6,450 nt of DNA from CACZQA01 sp050943615 (GCA_050943615.1 JBMNPN010000108.1:1-6450), one strand, 5' to 3'; shown: positions 1-6,450, numbered from the stretch's first letter. Numbers and translations are program-made. Notes: a model not told the origin generated them from the letters alone.

Positions 1-14
1 TCTATAAAGTTCTA

Positions 15-533
15 TTAAATAGGGAATTGAATCAATGACTGGACGTAGTAGTCTTTTAACGCTTCTCTGCCCTTAAGATCTGTCAATTCAATCATGAACA
101 GCGCGCCGCAGACTTCCCCACCAAGCAGTTCAACCAAATCGATTGCTGCTTTCATGGTACCGCCCGTGGCAAGCAAGTCGTCGATAATTAAGACACGGTC
201 GCCTGTCTTAATGGCATCTTTTTGAATTTCTACAGTATTTTCACCGTATTCCAGTTTATAAGATTTTGCCATAACTTCGCCTGGCAGTTTTCCGGGTTTA
301 CGAATCGGCACCAAACCAACGCCTAATTTGTACGCCAGTGCTGAGCCGAAAATATAGCCTCGCGCTTCGGGAATGCAGACAACGTTCACGTCCAAAGCCT
401 TTGCGATTTCATAAAACTGATCGGTAACTTCGTGAAAAGCTTCCCCGTCTTTAATTAAGCTGTTAATGTCCTTAAAACTAATGCCTGGTTTTGGAAAATC
501 AGGATAAATTGCGATTTTACTTTTTAAATCCAT
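15..533 (-). CDS. apt: Adenine phosphoribosyltransferase (purine salvage)
   Basis: Converts adenine and PRPP to AMP and pyrophosphate in the cytoplasm. Seen in the sequence, numbering from the ATG at 533 (172 aa, the usual family length): an N-terminal PDFPKPGISFKDI segment; the EARGYIFG element (about residues 56-63), matching the family EARGF.FG; the flexible catalytic loop with RKPGKLPGE and YKLEYG (about 78-97); and the PRPP-binding loop VLIIDDLLATGGT (114-126) with its acidic pair. The frame is also open to a GTG at 545, but that would add only MGIT and has no Shine-Dalgarno site, whereas the ATG has GGGG 6 nt upstream. The gene ends in tandem stops, TAA TAG. It starts 16 nt after the recJ stop, so the two are probably co-transcribed. 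One oddity is an isoleucine two residues before EARGY where E. coli and B. subtilis Apt have glycine. The family assignment is secure. Confidence 0.97.
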   Translation of the reverse strand: MDLKSKIAIYPDFPKPGISFKDINSLIKDGEAFHEVTDQFYEIAKALDVNVVCIPEARGYIFGSALAYKLGVGLVPIRKPGKLPGEVMAKSYKLEYGENTVEIQKDAIKTGDRVLIIDDLLATGGTMKAAIDLVELLGGEVCGALFMIELTDLKGREALKDYYVQSLIQFPI

Positions 534-539
534 TGTAAT

Positions 540-543
540 CCCC
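540..543 (-). promoter_or_regulatory. Ribosome-binding site that decides the apt start
   Basis: On the minus strand the sequence GTGGGGATTACAATG places a GGGG core 6 nt before the ATG at 533-531. The in-frame GTG at 545 is itself part of this G-rich patch and is preceded only by AT-rich sequence with no purine-rich core. The site is a weaker match to the anti-Shine-Dalgarno than those of gltX, secF and recJ. Inference: apt translation starts at ATG 533 and may rely partly on coupling to recJ, which terminates just upstream. Confidence 0.6.
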
Positions 544-549
544 ACATTT

Positions 550-2625
550 CTAGTTAATATTTCTTTTTAATTTTATCACTAACTCTGCTTTTTTTATATC
601 CTTTTTTTGTTGTTCTTTTGGAATCTTTGAATATATGATACCCTTCTTCAATTTTGAGTGAACCACATCGATTTCATTGAATATTTCCAATATCGCAAGC
701 AGCTTAAAACAATTCAGGGTTTCATTTCGATCCATCAAGGCATCAAATTTTACGCCATTTTCTGCATATTTTTTTAACATTTTATAAACCCAGACCGTTT
801 CTTCCCGATTCGGTAAAATATCTTTTTGATCGTACTGCCAAATTGGCAGTTCATTGACCACAGCATCCGACGCATTTTTGAGAATTTTCAAGTATTGCCA
901 GCATTTTTCATGGTCAAATAATTCAGGAATTTGAATATTTTTTACCATCAGTTCAATTTGGTCGTTTCCCATAAAATGATTGATTTTCGGAACAGCCAAA
1001 ACATCGATACCTTCGTCATAGTCTCTAAGTAAAGCGGCTGCCAATTTTCCCTGCGAAAAAGCAATGCACCTGAAATTCCCGTCTTTAAAGCACAAATGCG
1101 CCTGATCCTGCCCCATCGTTTTAACTTCCTCGGGATGAATATGACTTACCCGAAAAAGCGGGCCTGGATTCTTTACGCCGTAGGGTTCGCACATGGAGAT
1201 GCAATCCATCAATTCCCAGTCAATATCGTTTTCCGAAAGATCGCCGTCGTAATAAATTTTTTTAATTAGGTTTTTTCTCGAATGATTTTCTTTTGCCCAT
1301 TCTTTCAAAAATGATTCTAATTTAGGAATATTCTCTTCTTTAATTGAAAACCCGGCTGCCATCTCATGACCGCCATAGGTTTCAAACAGCTCGCAACAGC
1401 CTGACAGCGCTTCAAAAATATTAATGCCTTCAACACTGCGGCAGCTTCCTCTTGCAACCCCGTCTTCATCGATTCCCATCACAATAACAGGGTGATACCA
1501 AATTTCCTGAATTTTACTGGCGACAATGCCGATCACGCCCGAATGCCAGTTTTTCCCAGCAGCGCAGATAAAAACTTCTTGATATTTCTTCTGCGATTTA
1601 ATGACCTGCACCGCTTCATTATAAATTTGAGCTTCAATTTCCTGGCGTTTTTCGTTTTCGTCTTTTAAGAATTCTGCGACTTGATTGACCTGCACAGCCT
1701 CTTTTTTCGTATACAAATCCACAACGCAGTCCGCTTCGCCCAGCCGGCCTGCGGCGTTGATTTTCGGCGCTAATACAAATCCAATATTGCCCGACGTCAC
1801 TTCCTGCACATTTGAGACCTGAGCCAACGCCTGAATTCCGATATTTTTACAATCAGTATTGATCGATTCAATGCCCATTTTAACAATCAGGCGATTTTCA
1901 TCTTGAAGTGGCACAATATCCGCAACCGTCGCCATCGCCGCACATTCCAAATAATTGCTCAAATCGCGCGTTTGACCTTGAGCTTCCTCCAGCGCCTGCA
2001 CGCATTTAAAGGCAAGGCCCGCTCCGCAAAGTTCAGAAAATGGGTACTGAGAATCGGGACGCTTCGCATCAATCACAGCGATTGCCTTCGGCAGTTCCCC
2101 CTGACACTCGTGGTGGTCCGTGACAATCACATCGACTCCATGTTCTGCAGCATAGGCAATTTCGTCTTTCGCCGCTATGCCATTATCAACCGTCACAATC
2201 AGCTTAACGCCTTGATCGACTAATTTTTGTACGGCCTCAATGTTCATGCCGTACCCTTCAATTAAACGATTGGGAATTTTGTGCATGACATTCATACCAA
2301 GCGATTTAAAATAATCAATTAAAATCGATACAGCAGTCGTGCCGTCGACATCATAGTCCCCGTAAACGCAGACCTTCTCACCATTTTTCTTAGCCGATAA
2401 GATCCGCTCGACAGCCTTTTGCATATCTGGCAGATCCCAGGGACTGTGAAAATCCTCTACGTTGGGCTCCAAATAAGCCATGGCCTCCATGCTGTTTTGA
2501 CACCCACGCGCTGCAGCAATTTTTGCAACGGCTCTTGGAATACTGCATTCCTCTGCGATTTCATCGATCACAGCTGCTAATTCAGGCTGGCTGGAATCAA
2601 TTCGCTCACACCATATCTCTTGCAA
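550..2625 (-). CDS. recJ: Single-stranded-DNA-specific exonuclease RecJ
   Basis: A cytoplasmic 5'-3' exonuclease on single-stranded DNA, acting in recombinational repair, mismatch repair and processing of stalled forks. The 691-aa product shows the DHH-family motifs in order: YGDYDVDGTTA (88-98), VTVDNGI (144-150), VTDHHE (168-173) and MATVADIVPL (231-240), which together carry the metal-binding Asp and His residues. PKINAAGRLG follows at 287-296. The DHHA1 part has WHSGVIGIVASKI (360-372), GSCRSVEG (393-400) and YGGHEMAAGF (417-426). An OB-like domain follows with CEPYGVKNPGPLF (479-491). About 120 residues after it (570-691) have no motif I recognise; extra C-terminal sequence is known in Firmicutes RecJ, and E. 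coli RecJ is shorter (577 aa). The start codon is TTG, supported by AAGGAG 7 nt upstream; the stop is TAG. It is separated from secF by a terminator-like hairpin and from apt by 16 nt. Function is confidently assigned, since all catalytic motifs are present. Confidence 0.97.
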   Translation of the reverse strand: MQEIWCERIDSSQPELAAVIDEIAEECSIPRAVAKIAAARGCQNSMEAMAYLEPNVEDFHSPWDLPDMQKAVERILSAKKNGEKVCVYGDYDVDGTTAVSILIDYFKSLGMNVMHKIPNRLIEGYGMNIEAVQKLVDQGVKLIVTVDNGIAAKDEIAYAAEHGVDVIVTDHHECQGELPKAIAVIDAKRPDSQYPFSELCGAGLAFKCVQALEEAQGQTRDLSNYLECAAMATVADIVPLQDENRLIVKMGIESINTDCKNIGIQALAQVSNVQEVTSGNIGFVLAPKINAAGRLGEADCVVDLYTKKEAVQVNQVAEFLKDENEKRQEIEAQIYNEAVQVIKSQKKYQEVFICAAGKNWHSGVIGIVASKIQEIWYHPVIVMGIDEDGVARGSCRSVEGINIFEALSGCCELFETYGGHEMAAGFSIKEENIPKLESFLKEWAKENHSRKNLIKKIYYDGDLSENDIDWELMDCISMCEPYGVKNPGPLFRVSHIHPEEVKTMGQDQAHLCFKDGNFRCIAFSQGKLAAALLRDYDEGIDVLAVPKINHFMGNDQIELMVKNIQIPELFDHEKCWQYLKILKNASDAVVNELPIWQYDQKDILPNREETVWVYKMLKKYAENGVKFDALMDRNETLNCFKLLAILEIFNEIDVVHSKLKKGIIYSKIPKEQQKKDIKKAELVIKLKRNIN

Positions 2626-2632
2626 TGACTTT

Positions 2633-2638
2633 CTCCTT
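2633..2638 (-). promoter_or_regulatory. Strong ribosome-binding site for the TTG start of recJ
   Basis: The minus strand reads TAAAGGAGAAAGTCATTG, giving AAGGAG with a 7-nt spacer to TTG at 2625-2623. The near-consensus core at ideal spacing supports the rare TTG as the true start, because no ATG or GTG in frame is comparably placed. The site lies 16 nt downstream of the 3' arm of the secF-recJ hairpin, so the folded hairpin would leave it free. Confidence 0.8.
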
Positions 2639-2647
2639 TATTTACAG

Positions 2648-2680
2648 ATAACAAAAGGCCGAACAATTACGTTCGACCTT
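2648..2680 (-). terminator. Intrinsic terminator-like hairpin between secF and recJ
   Basis: On the minus-strand transcript the 5' arm AAGGUCGAAC (2680-2671) pairs with the 3' arm GUUCGGCCUU (2664-2655) over 10 bp, with one G-U wobble and a 6-nt loop GUAAUU. The 3' arm runs into UUUUGUUAU. This is the layout of a rho-independent terminator reading in the direction of the genes. The stem starts 10 nt after the secF stop codon. The U-run is interrupted by a G and the stem is only moderately GC-rich, so partial read-through into recJ is plausible. The wobble pair preserves pairing only in the minus-strand RNA, which fits function in that direction. Confidence 0.75.
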
Positions 2681-2690
2681 CATTTCATTA

Positions 2691-3656
2691 TTAGACTTCA
2701 ATTTTTTCAACCTTCCGACGGTTCTTTTGCCCGCGACGTGATCTTTTCTGCATTTTTGTATTAAATTTAGATCTGGAAGATTTTTTCTGAAAAATAACCC
2801 ACAGCGGACTTGCTACAAAAATTGAAGAGTAACATCCACAAGCGATCCCAACGATCAACGGCAGCGCAAAATCACGTATCGCATCGACGGCGAAAATATA
2901 TAATGCAATGATTGCCACCAACGTTGTCGCAACGGTATTAATGCTTCGCCTCATGGTCTGCGTAATGCTAAGATCAACTAAATTCGTTAACTCCTGTTCG
3001 TTGCTCATACCGATGAAGCCTTCGTTTTCTCTGATGCGGTCAAATACAACGATGGTGTCGTTGATCGAGTAACCCAGTATCGTCAAAATCGCTGCAATAA
3101 ACGGAGAATTGACTTGAATTTGGAATAGTGCGTATACGCCAATGACAATCACTATGTCATGAATCAATGCCAAAACCGCAGACAACCCAAAATAAAATTC
3201 AAATCGAATCGTCACGTATACCAACATTAAAACGACCGCCACAATCGATGCAATTATCGTATTCCGTGTCGTTTCCGCGCCTACGCTGGCGGTAATGTTA
3301 TCAACTGAAACCAAATCCTTGTTACTCAAGTTGTATTTTTTCTTAAAAGACGCAAACAATTTTTTCTGCTGGCTATTCGATAAGCTTTCTTTTGTGCTGA
3401 TCACAACCTCTTGCTTTTTACTGCCTGAATAAGTGATGTCCGCCGATTTATCATAGGAATCCGTAATCGCTCTGATGTCCTTTGCGTTAAAGGTCTGGTG
3501 CAGATCAATCGTAACAATGGTGCCGCCGACAAAATCAATGCCGTAATTCAATCCCCGAATGAGGATTGAGCCAACTGCAACCGCGATTAGGATTAATGAG
3601 ATAGAGAGCCAGATTTTAGTCTTTTCAATAATCGGAATTTTTTTCTCAACGTTCAT
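2691..3656 (-). CDS. secF: Protein translocase subunit SecF
   Basis: Inner-membrane partner of SecD; SecDF associates with SecYEG and uses the proton-motive force to help complete export of preproteins. The 321-aa product has the SecF layout: TM1 at about 16-34, GLNYGIDFVGGT (35-46), an extracytoplasmic domain to about 130, then five further TM segments (about 133-151, 155-177, 186-206, 240-260, 264-290). Family motifs visible are RFEFYFGLSAVLALIHD (151-167), LGYSINDTIVVFDRIRE (194-210) and RRSINTVATT (236-245), with the conserved Asp and Arg residues in the membrane core. The ATG at 3656 has GGAGGG 5 nt upstream and lies 12 nt after the secD stop, so coupling with secD is expected. The protein ends in a very basic tail (291-321, 14 Lys/Arg in 31 residues), possibly contacting RNA or the ribosome, but that is inference. 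A hairpin follows the TAA stop. Confidence 0.97.
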   Translation of the reverse strand: MNVEKKIPIIEKTKIWLSISLILIAVAVGSILIRGLNYGIDFVGGTIVTIDLHQTFNAKDIRAITDSYDKSADITYSGSKKQEVVISTKESLSNSQQKKLFASFKKKYNLSNKDLVSVDNITASVGAETTRNTIIASIVAVVLMLVYVTIRFEFYFGLSAVLALIHDIVIVIGVYALFQIQVNSPFIAAILTILGYSINDTIVVFDRIRENEGFIGMSNEQELTNLVDLSITQTMRRSINTVATTLVAIIALYIFAVDAIRDFALPLIVGIACGCYSSIFVASPLWVIFQKKSSRSKFNTKMQKRSRRGQKNRRKVEKIEV

Positions 3657-3661
3657 ATCTG

Positions 3662-3667
3662 CCCTCC
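3662..3667 (-). promoter_or_regulatory. Ribosome-binding site of secF in the secD-secF gap
   Basis: The 12-nt gap between secD and secF consists almost entirely of this site: GGAGGG on the minus strand, followed by a 5-nt spacer CAGAT and the ATG. It supports the chosen start and leaves no space for a promoter or terminator between the two translocase genes. Confidence 0.8.
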
Positions 3668-3668
3668 A

Positions 3669-4931
3669 TTAAATACCGTAGAATTTTGGATTCTGAATTA
3701 AATTGGTATTTAAGAACAATTTAATCAGCTGACGAGTTACGACAACAGCCGTAAACATCGACAAAATAATCCCAACGACCAGTGTCAATGCAAATCCCTG
3801 AGCTGAGCCTGTCCCCATGAAAAAGAGCACGAAGCCGGCAATCAAGGTAGTCACATTTGAATCGACAATCGAACGCATCGCGTTTTTAAACCCTGCGTTC
3901 ACTGAACTGGATAGTGACTGTCCCATGTTTCTCGATTCTTCTTTGATGCGTTCAAAGATGATGACATTGGCATCAACAGCCATCCCAATGGTCAAAATCA
4001 TGCCGGCAATCCCAGGTAATGTCAATGTGACGTTCATTAAGGACATCACTACTAAATCCAGCATAATAAAAACCAATAATGCCAAATCTGCAATGATGCC
4101 CAGTCCTCTGTAAAAGACGAGCATAAAAACAAGAACAGCTGCGACCCCAATCACACCGGCAAAAATACTTTGGTCGAGCGAATTGGCCCCTAAAGTCGGA
4201 CCGACTGTCGACGCTTGCACTGTGGTCAGCTTAACCGGCAGCGCGCCGCCGCGAATCAGGGAAGCCAAATTCCCCGCTTCGTCCATGTCAGAGCTGCCTT
4301 CAATGACGGCTTCGCCATCGGTAATCGCCTGGTTGACCGTTGGAGAAGAAATGACCTCATCATCTAATTTAATGGTAATCTGCTGTCCGATATATTTTTG
4401 TGTCGCTTCGGCAAATGCTTTCTTCCCCTTGCTGTCAAATTTTAATGTAACAACAGGCTGTTCGACTCCACTGCTTGTTTTCTGTGTGACGGCTTTTGAA
4501 TCTGTTACATGTGCCCCGGTTAAGATGGTTTTGCCATCTGGCCCGACAAATTTAAGCTGAGCGGTTCGACCAATCAAATCAAGTGCTTCCTGTTGATTTT
4601 GTATCGAAGGAATCTGAACGCGGATACGATTTTTTCCTTGACGCGTCACTGTTGCTTCAGATACCCCGAGAGAATCGACACGGTTTTTCAGTGCCGAAAC
4701 CGTTCCTTCCATTTTTGAGTCGGTCAGTTTTTTCCCCTTAGTCGGCTTTGCCTGAAGCACCACATTGACGCCGCCTGTCAAATCCAGACCGTAATGCATA
4801 TTTTCCTTGATATTCCCGATATCGTACACGCCAACTGAAATACCGTGGAAAAGAACGACCATACAAAAAATTAGAATGGCAACAAAAGCGAAAAATCCAA
4901 CCGTGCTTTTCGTGTTGATTTTCTTTTTCAC
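3669..4931 (-). CDS. secD: Protein translocase subunit SecD
   Basis: Integral membrane subunit of the SecDF complex that assists late steps of Sec-dependent protein export. The 420-aa product has an N-terminal TM (about 11-30), the signature YGLDLTGGVNVVLQA (47-61), a periplasmic-type P1 region with IGRTAQLKFVG (120-130), NRVDSLGVSEATVTRQG (83-99) and ASLIRGGALP (223-232), then five TM segments (about 254-274, 280-300, 305-325, 357-374, 378-400). TM4 carries GMAVDANVIIFERIKEE (316-332), whose Asp320 corresponds to the membrane Asp implicated in proton transport in the family; SIVDSNVTT (354-362) is also conserved. The length matches the short clostridial form, not the roughly 615-aa E. coli protein, so a reduced P1 head is expected. 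The start is GTG, directly after the gltX TAA, with GAGG 8 nt upstream inside the gltX end. It is paired with secF 12 nt downstream. Confidence 0.97.
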   Translation of the reverse strand: MKKKINTKSTVGFFAFVAILIFCMVVLFHGISVGVYDIGNIKENMHYGLDLTGGVNVVLQAKPTKGKKLTDSKMEGTVSALKNRVDSLGVSEATVTRQGKNRIRVQIPSIQNQQEALDLIGRTAQLKFVGPDGKTILTGAHVTDSKAVTQKTSSGVEQPVVTLKFDSKGKKAFAEATQKYIGQQITIKLDDEVISSPTVNQAITDGEAVIEGSSDMDEAGNLASLIRGGALPVKLTTVQASTVGPTLGANSLDQSIFAGVIGVAAVLVFMLVFYRGLGIIADLALLVFIMLDLVVMSLMNVTLTLPGIAGMILTIGMAVDANVIIFERIKEESRNMGQSLSSSVNAGFKNAMRSIVDSNVTTLIAGFVLFFMGTGSAQGFALTLVVGIILSMFTAVVVTRQLIKLFLNTNLIQNPKFYGI

Positions 4932-6431
4932 TTATTTTTCCTCTTTCAATTGTACCGTGTAATGGTGGAGTCTGTTCAGACAGACGTCTTTTCCTAAAAC
5001 ATCCATGATTAAGGCAAGATCAGGGCCATGCATGCTTCCAGTTAAAATCAGACGAATTGGCATGTAAAGCGCCTTCCCCTTTATTTTTTCTTGTTTGTGT
5101 TCTTTCTGGATCGCCTTAATAATATCTTTCTGGATATATGCTGCGTTCCATTGATCTGCTACAGTCATTTTTTCATCTAATGCGCTGCAAAGAATCGGCA
5201 CCGTTTCAGCGTTCAGAATGTCCTGAGCTTCATCCGAGTCATCGATCTGGTAATCGTCATCCAATATTTGTGCGAGCTGTTCAGGCGCCTGTGCAAAGTA
5301 ATCGATACGGTCTCTTAACAGTTCAGCTACTTTTTCTAACCAAACGTTTTTGTCCGATTCTGAATCCGTCTGAATCATCCCGGCCTTTTCCAAAAACGGC
5401 TGGATGCCATCAACAATGGTGTCGACAGACGCTTTTTTAATATACTGGCCATTCATCCAATTGAGCTTTTCTCTATCAAAGACGGCTCCGGAATTGCTGA
5501 TTCGATGAATATCAAAAGCCTTTTCCAATTCTTCCAATGAGAAAATTTCCTGATCGTCTTCTGGACTCCAGCCAAGCAGTGCGAGGAAATTGACCAAAGC
5601 TTCAGGCAGGTAACCCTTTGCTAAGAAGTCGCCAACCGCGACATCTCCCTGACGCTTACTTAATTTCTTATGGTCTTCATTAAGAATGTTGGACAAATGA
5701 ACAAAAATTGGCGGCTGCCAACCAAAACACTGATAGAGGTATACGTGCTTTGGTGTAGACGGAAGCCATTCTTCTCCTCTAATTACGTGAGTGATTTTCA
5801 TCAGGTGATCGTCGATGACTACCGCAAAATGATATGTCGGGAATCCATCTTCTTTGATTAAGACCTGGTCGTCCATTTCCTTCGTGTTAATCGTGATTTT
5901 GCCCCGCACGACATCGTCAAAGGTAATGTCGGTATTTTCCGGAAGCTTTAATCGAATCACATAAGGATCCCCGTTGGCGATTCTCTTCTGGACTTCTTCA
6001 GGAGATAAATTTCGGCAGTGGCCGTCGTAGCGCGGGGTTTCACCGGCTTTCTTCTGTTCTTCCCGTAATTGGGTCAAGCGCTCTTTGCTGCAGAAACAGT
6101 AATAAGCCTTTCCTTCGTCAATCAGCTGCTGAATGTATTTTTTATAAATATCCAGTCTTTCCGATTGAATGTACGGACCGTATTCGCCGTTTTCAACCGG
6201 CTTGCCGTCAATCAGCTGAAGGCCTTCATCAGGCACAACACCGGTTGTGTAAAGCGCATTTAAAAGATTTTCAACCGAACCTTCCTGATAACGTGTTCGG
6301 TCTGTATCTTCCAGCCGTAGTACAAATGTACCGTCATTTTGTTTTGCAAATAAATAATTATATAATGCAGTCCGCAAACTTCCGACATGGACATTGCCTG
6401 TCGGGCTCGGTGCAAAACGAACTCTAACCAT
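4932..6431 (-). CDS. gltX: Glutamyl-tRNA synthetase (class I)
   Basis: Charges tRNA-Glu with glutamate using ATP in the cytoplasm; in bacteria lacking GlnRS it also mischarges tRNA-Gln for GatCAB amidation, which is likely in this lineage but not shown here. The 499-aa product has the class I HIGH-type signature RFAPSPTGNVHVGS (5-18), RLEDTDRTR (39-47), GEYGPYIQSERL (82-93) and the KMSKS-type loop KKLSKRQGD (255-263). A zinc-type insertion shows C112-x-C114 and C139 (24 residues on), near Y135; the fourth ligand is unclear. VIRGEEWLPSTPKH (216-229) and LLGWSPEDDQE (285-295) are also typical. The C-terminal part (about 330-499) is the helical anticodon-binding region, with KGKALYMPIRLILTG (451-465). 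The ATG start has AAGGAG 9 nt upstream (6446-6441). The promoter must lie outside the window or further upstream in an operon, since only 19 nt precede the start. It is directly followed by secD. Confidence 0.97.
   Translation of the reverse strand: MVRVRFAPSPTGNVHVGSLRTALYNYLFAKQNDGTFVLRLEDTDRTRYQEGSVENLLNALYTTGVVPDEGLQLIDGKPVENGEYGPYIQSERLDIYKKYIQQLIDEGKAYYCFCSKERLTQLREEQKKAGETPRYDGHCRNLSPEEVQKRIANGDPYVIRLKLPENTDITFDDVVRGKITINTKEMDDQVLIKEDGFPTYHFAVVIDDHLMKITHVIRGEEWLPSTPKHVYLYQCFGWQPPIFVHLSNILNEDHKKLSKRQGDVAVGDFLAKGYLPEALVNFLALLGWSPEDDQEIFSLEELEKAFDIHRISNSGAVFDREKLNWMNGQYIKKASVDTIVDGIQPFLEKAGMIQTDSESDKNVWLEKVAELLRDRIDYFAQAPEQLAQILDDDYQIDDSDEAQDILNAETVPILCSALDEKMTVADQWNAAYIQKDIIKAIQKEHKQEKIKGKALYMPIRLILTGSMHGPDLALIMDVLGKDVCLNRLHHYTVQLKEEK
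4940..4943 (-). promoter_or_regulatory. Ribosome-binding site of secD inside the 3' end of gltX
   Basis: The minus strand reads AAAGAGGAAAAATAAGTG: GAGG lies 8 nt before the GTG start of secD and is part of the last gltX codons (the EEK end), with the gltX stop TAA directly touching the GTG. The arrangement supports the non-ATG start and indicates stop-start coupling between the two genes. Confidence 0.7.
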
Positions 6432-6440
6432 TAATATCTT

Positions 6441-6446
6441 CTCCTT
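6441..6446 (-). promoter_or_regulatory. Ribosome-binding site of gltX at the window edge
   Basis: AAGGAG on the minus strand with a 9-nt AT-rich spacer to the ATG at 6431. It confirms the gltX start and shows that the gene is complete at its 5' end even though it lies at the edge of the window. Confidence 0.8.
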
Positions 6447-6450
6447 AGCG

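Noticed and set aside
534..549. Possible regulatory element in the recJ-apt gap
   Set aside because: The 16 nt are explained by the apt ribosome-binding site; no hairpin or operator-like repeat is visible.
1903..2223. Plus-strand open frame of 106 codons
   Set aside because: It lies wholly antisense to the conserved catalytic core of recJ, and its protein has no recognisable family features.
2641..2720. Possible promoter for recJ in the secF end or gap (AATAAT at about -10, or TTGTTC/TAAATA)
   Set aside because: AATAAT has no -35 at acceptable spacing, and the TTGTTC/TAAATA pair matches only 3 of 6 in each box and would place the start within the ribosome-binding site.
3817..4560. Two plus-strand open frames (3817-4113 and 4183-4560)
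   Set aside because: Both are antisense to conserved secD motifs, and their composition follows from the opposite-strand coding of membrane segments.
5138..6427. Several short plus-strand open frames
   Set aside because: All are antisense to gltX, with no family resemblance.
1..6450. Undescribed system, mobile element, CRISPR, tRNA or riboswitch
   Set aside because: Nearly every base is accounted for by five conserved housekeeping genes and short junctions. No repeats, integrase or transposase frames, or structured leader were seen.

Overview
This window is a compact housekeeping gene cluster from a Gram-positive bacterium, most likely a member of the Clostridia (Eubacteriales; a Eubacteriaceae-like organism is a guess). 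The evidence is a moderate-to-low GC content judged by eye, purine-rich Shine-Dalgarno sites, separate rather than fused secD and secF, and the order secD-secF-recJ-apt, which is a known Firmicutes neighbourhood usually followed by relA. All five genes lie on the minus strand, so transcription runs from high to low coordinates: gltX, secD, secF, recJ, apt. All five reading frames look intact.

The region from 6450 to 3657 carries gltX (glutamyl-tRNA synthetase), then secD and secF (membrane subunits of the Sec translocon accessory complex). These are packed tightly: the gltX stop codon directly abuts the GTG start of secD, and only 12 nt separate secD from secF. This argues for one transcript and for translational coupling.

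Between secF and recJ (2626-2690) lies the only real intergenic gap, 65 nt. It contains a 10-bp stem-loop followed by a U-rich run, in the orientation of an intrinsic terminator for the upstream genes. It could divide the cluster into gltX-secD-secF and recJ-apt, or act as a partial, read-through attenuator. I see no convincing promoter for recJ in the gap.

The region from 2625 to 15 carries recJ (single-strand 5'-3' exonuclease of DNA repair) with a TTG start behind a strong ribosome-binding site, then apt (adenine phosphoribosyltransferase of purine salvage). The best-supported apt start is the ATG at 533, not the GTG at 545. Bases 1-14, beyond the tandem stop of apt, hold nothing recognisable, and the downstream gene lies outside the window.

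The genes serve different processes (translation, protein export, DNA repair, purine salvage) and do not form one pathway. I found no mobile element, CRISPR array, RNA gene or defence-like system. The points worth a second look are modest: the hairpin inside the cluster, the gltX-secD junction, a very basic SecF C-terminal tail, a substitution next to a conserved motif of Apt, and two non-ATG starts.
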